Assembly (NCBI GenBank): GCA_012845835.1
Contig: JABAKD010000029.1
Span: forward strand, 13,531,892 to 13,595,891
Length of the DNA stretch: 64,000 nt
Direction: 5' to 3'
Source of the DNA: Undaria pinnatifida
Lineage: Eukaryota > Sar > Phaeophyceae > Laminariales > Alariaceae
Below the pieces are notes generated by a model, which was not told the DNA's origin, made no database searches, and worked only from the letters and a program-made list of their open reading frames with translations. Positions 60,037 through 64,000 of this stretch are shown one piece after another; position 1 is the stretch's first letter; each line of letters opens with the position of its first letter. Both the position numbers and the translations under genes were made by a program.

Positions 60037-60440
60037 ATATGAATGTCTATATGATCTATATGATCTCTATGGTCTGTATGATCTATATGATCTATATGAT
60101 CTATACGTTCTATCTTATCTATATTATCTATATGATCTATATGATCTGTATGATCTATATTATCTATATGATCTATATGATCTATATTTTCTGTATGATA
60201 TGTATGATCTATGTGATCTATATGATCTATGTGATATATGTGATATATGTAATATATAATAACTACAGTATATTCTCTATATGATCTACTACATCTATAA
60301 GATCTACCAGGTATATGATATGTGTGATTTATATGACCTATATGATCTATAATATCTATAGGATAATATCTTTAGCATCTATATGATCTATGTGATCTAT
60401 ATGGTCTATATGATATATATGATCTATGTGATCTGTCCGT
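60037..60440. repeat. 9-bp tandem repeat (ATGATCTAT)n
   Basis: About 40 imperfect copies over 400 bp, decaying to the right. Complement of the array at 9655-9725. Open frames give YDL or IYM repeats and are not genes. Confidence 0.95.
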
Positions 60441-60615
60441 GGTGTGCAAAAAATCGATGAAAACCGAGGTGCAATAAATAAGGGGGATGCTGAACCCTTT
60501 ACGCGACAAAAATGAAGGCACGTTTTATACCGCGGTGGGGGCGGGGGAGGGGACCGGCCGGAACGACACTTGTGACCACGGCTTGTCCAGAACGTCGCAG
60601 GGGGTAAGACTTCCA
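60440..60615 (+). mobile_element. SINE-like body, truncated (copy 4)
   Basis: GATGCTGAACCCTTTACGCG-ACAAAAATGAAGGCACG, a G-rich part and TGTGACCACGGCTTGTCCAG-AACGTCGCAGGGGGTAA match the 20260 and 30590 bodies. Confidence 0.6.
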
Positions 60616-60659
60616 ACCAGTGGCAGAAGGAAAAAAAAAGTGATACAATAGTAGGGTGT

Positions 60660-61035
60660 TCCCAATAGTGCCAGCATGTTTTAGCCCAATAAACCGGCAC
60701 TATTCAGGACACCGGCACTAGTGTGGAGGTAGGGTGACTATAGAAGCAGTACCATAGGGAGTTCCAGTCGCGCCAAGCGGTTTCAATGACACTATAGAGA
60801 ACAGCGGCAATACTCGACCGGCACTATATTGAGCAGTGGCACTATTCGACCGGCACTATAGAGGGCGGTGGTACTGTTCAACCGGCACTGTAGAGAGCAG
60901 TGGCGCTATTCAACCGCCACTACAGAGAGCAGTGGCACTATTCAGCAGGCATTCATTAAAGAGAGGCGTGGCACTATTCCACCGGCACTACAGAGAGCAG
61001 TGGCACCATTCGACCGGCACTATAGAGAGAGGCAC
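60660..61035. repeat. ~38-bp tandem repeat (ACCGGCACTATAGAG)
   Basis: Seven or eight units of GAGCAGTGGCACTATTCGAC-CGGCACTATAGA. The stretch 60750-60790 (GTTCCAGTCGCGCCAAGCGG) is a CAGTAGCGCC-type end. The internal word CGGCACTAT resembles the GCACTATA words in the MITE at 18559. Confidence 0.8.
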
Positions 61036-61069
61036 TAATTAATAAATAAGCTCGTCCTTCATCCCTCAC

Positions 61070-61173
61070 CATTCGAATCTTCCCGCGGAGCTCCGGGACC
61101 TTTCCGTAGCCGCCATTTCCGGTGGCGGCTTGGGCCTGCCCGTTGCCGACAGACTCGCGATGGTATCGGTAAC
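61070..61173 (-). CDS. Possible exon, copy a of a duplicated exon
   Basis: Acceptor CGCTACGCAAG, then VTDTIASLSATGRPKPPPEM, AATERSRSSAGRFE to GAATG|GTGAGG (phase 0 to 2). The peptide DTIAS-x-SATG-x-PK recurs in the next segment upstream, at 61291-61397. Family unknown. Confidence 0.4.
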
Positions 61174-61290
61174 CTTGCGTAGCGCACGGTGGATCACGAG
61201 GTGTCAGGCGCAGCACATTCAGACAGTTAGTCAAAGGGCCTGAAAAACAACACCACCGGCGGTCGAGTGGGGAAGGAAAAATCGCACTAC

Positions 61291-61397
61291 CGTTGTTGTA
61301 TGCTGGGACATGCTGTGCTGTCGTTCCAAGCGTCATACTTGGTGATGAAGACTTGGGCTTGCCCGTTGCCGACGGACTGGCGATGGTATCGGCAAGT
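61291..61397 (-). CDS. Possible exon, copy b of a duplicated exon
   Basis: After CCCAAAGTAAG the minus strand reads LADTIASPSATGKPKSSSPS, MTLGTTAQHVPAYNN to AACG|GTAGTG. Conservation of this frame between copies a and b supports coding over the other frames. A third, more decayed copy is near 63220-63245. Either a repeated exon in one gene or tandem gene fragments. Confidence 0.4.
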
Positions 61398-62473
61398 CTT
61401 ACTTTGGGTAAAACGGTGGGTACGAGGTGTCAGACGCACAGAAGACAGCATAAAAAAAAGGATAAACGAATACAAGTAGCACCCGGGAGGGCTAACTGCC
61501 CGGGCAATAATTTGGGAGCGTCATTTTTTTTTGGTCACTGTGTAGTTTGTCCTCAGTGAACGGTCGTTTTCGTGCGTTCGTGGCTCCTTCGATCGTCCAC
61601 ACGGGCTTTGCGCTTCCATTTTTTTTTCGAAGACAGTGACACACACGCCTCCAGCCCCCCTTCCCCGTATTTTTCTGTTTTTTTTTTCGTTTTCGATTGA
61701 GGAGCTCATAGTCTATACCTCATCCAAAAACTAATTTTTGCGTGATTGCGCACCCCGAGATGAGAAAAAAAAAAAATCCCGTTTTTTTTTGTAGGTATAA
61801 GGCGAACAATACGCGTACGTATCAGCGAAAACAATAATAGCAGGCATTCCTGTAACGAAGAAGTTGGGTTAACGCCTGCACAACTGGAAACCCTGGAAAC
61901 CCGTTTTTTTTTCTACAACATGCTTTGAGTTAGAGTGCAGGGAGGGGTTTGGGGGTTCTTAAAGAGGTAAAGAGGGGGCCCTCGTCGTCCGGATTTCTTC
62001 TTTTTTTCTTCAGCCTGAAAAAAGAAAATGCCCCCCGCCATACAAAGCACCCGTTCAGGGTCCGGGTTAACAACCCTTTTAGCAGCGCATTCCCGACATG
62101 GAGACTACACACTTGAAATTAGACTAGGAAAAACAAATTAGGAACCGGAAATGGGTTAAGCGACCGTGGCTACGGTAAGGGGGCGGTTATGTCGTTTTTG
62201 GGACTCTTTCTTGGGTGGCTCGGGGTCACTCGCGCGAGTAAACCCCCCCCTTCCCCTACGTATTACATTGCGGTCTTAATTTTTCGTGCTGTTTTTCGTC
62301 TTCGACTTGAAACCGACATGAAACGGTTAGCATGGTTATCGCTGCGCTAAAATAAATCGACTGAAGTGTCTTTTGTTTTTTTCCCCCATTTGAGGTACAG
62401 AGCCACTCGGGCGAGAGTATCGCAAACACAGCAGTAGATAAAAAAGCCGCCCCTCCCCCCCCCCTCCGTAGCC

Positions 62474-62966
62474 TTTTCAGGGCGTTTCACGTGTGAGGTC
62501 ATTTGCCGCGGGTCGAGTCGGATCAGGTTCGGGTGATCCGATCCGGCCTGACCCAACCCGTGAGATTTCAAAACCTCCTGAGCCGAACCGAACCGAACCG
62601 AAACGAACCGAACCGAAACGAACCGAAACGAACCGAACCGAACTGAACCGAACCGAACCGAACCGAACCGAACCGAACCGAACCGAACCGAACCGAACCG
62701 AACCGAACCGAACCGAACCGAACCGAACCGAACCGAACCGAACCGAACCGAACCGAACCGAACCGAACCGAACCGAACCGAACCGAACCGAACCGAACCG
62801 AACCGAACCGAACCGAACCGAACCGAACCGAACCGAACCGAACCGAACCGAACCGAACCGAACCGAACCGTGAGACCTCCCGACCCGACCCTACTCGACC
62901 CGCGAGAGTCCAGGAACATAATGACCCGCCCCGCGGGTCGGGTCATGACCCGTGAAAAAGCCCCTA
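62474..62966. mobile_element. Pentamer-carrying TIR element, (CCGAA)n version
   Basis: About 57 CCGAA units (62583-62871; some early units are CGAAA variants) between TTCAGGGCGTTTCACGTGTG / GCCTGACCCAACCCGTGAGA and GGGTCGGGTCATGACCCGTG-AAAAAGCCCCTA. The left and right tips are imperfect inverted repeats. Same flanks as the 22.5- and 31.8-kb copies. Confidence 0.75.
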
Positions 62967-63089
62967 TCGTCGCGGTATCGATTGCCACAATCAAGCCACA
63001 ATCAAGCCACAAGGGAGCAGTCAAAGCGCCTGCAAGTGCATAGCGCCAGAGTTATTCGAGAGCGGGGGGCGTGAGGCGCGCACAACACA

Positions 63090-63320
63090 GCAGTAGCCAC
63101 AAGCGCCTTCAAGCAGGGTCAACACACAGTTGAGTGGGGAAAGGAACTAGTCTATTATTGTAATTTCGCGCCTAGAAAAAGCACTACACAGGAGAAAGCA
63201 GTCAGAGCGCCTGAGCTGATAGCACCCGCTGCGGACAGAACTTGCGATGGCCGGGAACCTTCGGAAGGGCACGCCTGGACGAGGGGGTGTCAGGAACACG
63301 CAAGCCATCATCAGTCGACA
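63090..63320. repeat. Tandem segment copies with GAGTGGGGAAGGAA
   Basis: The word GAGTGGGGAAGGAA occurs at ~61265, 63133 and 63930, each followed by a short CA/CT-rich stretch and, at 61.3 and 63.2 kb, by relatives of the DTIAS exon. These mark units of a larger tandem duplication spanning 61-64 kb. Confidence 0.55.
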
Positions 63321-63544
63321 TCGCATCGCAAATAGCACCGGCCGTATGATACAGTGGGGTGATATACTATGATAAGTTACTATTGTGCTTGCCATCCGAC
63401 ACTGTGCAGTGTACTGTATGAGTTTCAGCGTTGATTGTCACTCATAAAAGGTTACCGAAAGAAGAAAGCCTCGGAAACAGAAAGGAAACCTATGCACCAC
63501 GCCCAACTCCCTTCTATGCCTGTGTCGTTCTACCACAGCTCCCC

Positions 63545-63775
63545 CAACATTTTTGTTGAGCGATATCATCGGTTTTTCAAAACAGCTCCCGGCCGTATCT
63601 CCTCAATTGCGACGCCCGTTGCCACCCCGACGTCATCGTCCGATAGTACTTCAAACAAGAAAACATATAGAATATATATTTTTCGTCAGCCCTTCCTCGT
63701 GTCAAGCAGCCATGAAACGTTCGTTAAAGAAAGCCGCTGTTTCTTTCAGGAGGACTATCGTAGAATCACTCGCCT
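63545..63775. mobile_element. MITE-like element, family B (copy 5)
   Basis: TTTTTCAAAACAGCTCCCGG-CCGTATCTCC, CCACCCCGACGTCATCGTCC and AGCAGCCATGAAACGTTCGT, ending AGGACTATCGTAGAATCAC. The left tip is degraded. Confidence 0.6.
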
Positions 63776-63792
63776 ACTTCCCTCTTCAAGCT

Positions 63793-63897
63793 TAAATAGG
63801 CGTCAGACTGGTGTTGTCGTCAGGCGCACGCAAGACGGCAGACGAAACGTCGTCAGACTGGTGTAGTCGTCAGACGCACGCAAGGCGGCAGACGAAA
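63793..63897. repeat. ~52-bp tandem duplication
   Basis: Two copies of CGTCAGACTGGTGTTGTCGT-CAGGCGCACGCAAGACGGCA-GACGAAACG, differing at three or four bases. Confidence 0.9.
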
Positions 63898-64000
63898 CGC
63901 CTACTTGCAGCACCGAAAATCGAGTGGGGAAGGAATACAGCAGTAGTAGTAGCGGTCCGTCTATACTCGTACGAGTAGTGCCGGTTGCCAACCGCTACAG

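Noticed and set aside
60023-60284. YDLYDLYDL and IYMIYM ORFs
   Set aside because: 9-bp tandem repeat, whose multiple-of-three unit keeps frames open.
62347-63024. Long ORFs on both strands of the CCGAA array (VRFGS and NRTEP repeats)
   Set aside because: A pentamer array without stop codons is open in every frame; this is simple sequence, not protein coding.

Overview
This is eukaryotic nuclear DNA from an organism with a flagellum or cilium, or at least cytoplasmic dynein. Genes are sparse and broken by GT-AG introns of about 80 bp to 7.5 kb. No rRNA, CRISPR array, operon or bacterial-style gene was seen. The intron sizes, the Ala/Ser/Gly-rich proteins and the density of small repeats would suit a heterokont alga such as a brown alga, but nothing in the window proves the lineage.

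Few stretches look like real coding sequence. I built gene models by requiring splice sites, reading phase and protein sense to agree. The firm ones are: (1) an LC8 dynein light chain on + (three exons, 36683-42967, 102 aa, complete); (2) the tRNA-splicing endonuclease subunit SEN54/TSEN54 on + (two exons found, 50332-54279, 5' end missing), with large repetitive insertions; (3) an eight-exon gene on - (33687 down to 19412, 317 aa, all seven junctions in phase) for an unrecognised protein with an EF-hand-like loop and an N-terminal tyrosine-to-tryptophan motif seen in some axonemal proteins; (4) a two-exon 76-aa orphan on + (48620-48928) followed by AATAAA. Partial models on - are a Myb/SANT repeat exon (10119-10279), the first exon of an acidic protein (14605-15026), a 210-aa C-terminal fragment (58713-59408), a possible two-exon fragment (57139-57893), repeated exons at 61.1-61.4 kb, and three low-complexity exons (317-649, 3447-3682, 5043-5317).

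The rest is mostly repeats. These include a 788-bp pogo/Tc1-like element with a zinc-binding ORF, a 180-bp MITE with long inverted ends, two 0.37-0.39-kb TRIM-like elements with short LTRs, tRNA-derived SINE-like units, and two MITE-like families that recur through the window. A third inverted-ended family carries a pentanucleotide satellite whose unit differs in each copy (CGGAT, GGGTC, CCGAA). There are also minisatellites with 9-, 20-, 27-, 69-, 72- and roughly 90-bp units. Several introns hold decayed or alternative copies of neighbouring exons, so local exon duplication seems common here.

Layout: 0-5.3 kb, fragments of a low-complexity gene on -; 6.2-9.7 kb, satellites; 10.1 kb, Myb exon; 11.3 kb, decayed coiled-coil ORF; 14.4-15.4 kb, acidic protein gene; 17.6-18.7 kb, two TIR elements; 19.4-33.7 kb, the EF-hand-like gene with repeats in its introns; 36.7-43.0 kb, LC8; 43.1-45.0 kb, complex satellite; 48.6 kb, small orphan; 50.3-54.3 kb, SEN54; 55-57 kb, repeats and TRIM; 57-59.4 kb, two genes on -; 60-64 kb, satellites and duplicated exons. 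LC8 and the EF-hand-like protein may both serve the cilium, but the genes are not otherwise linked.
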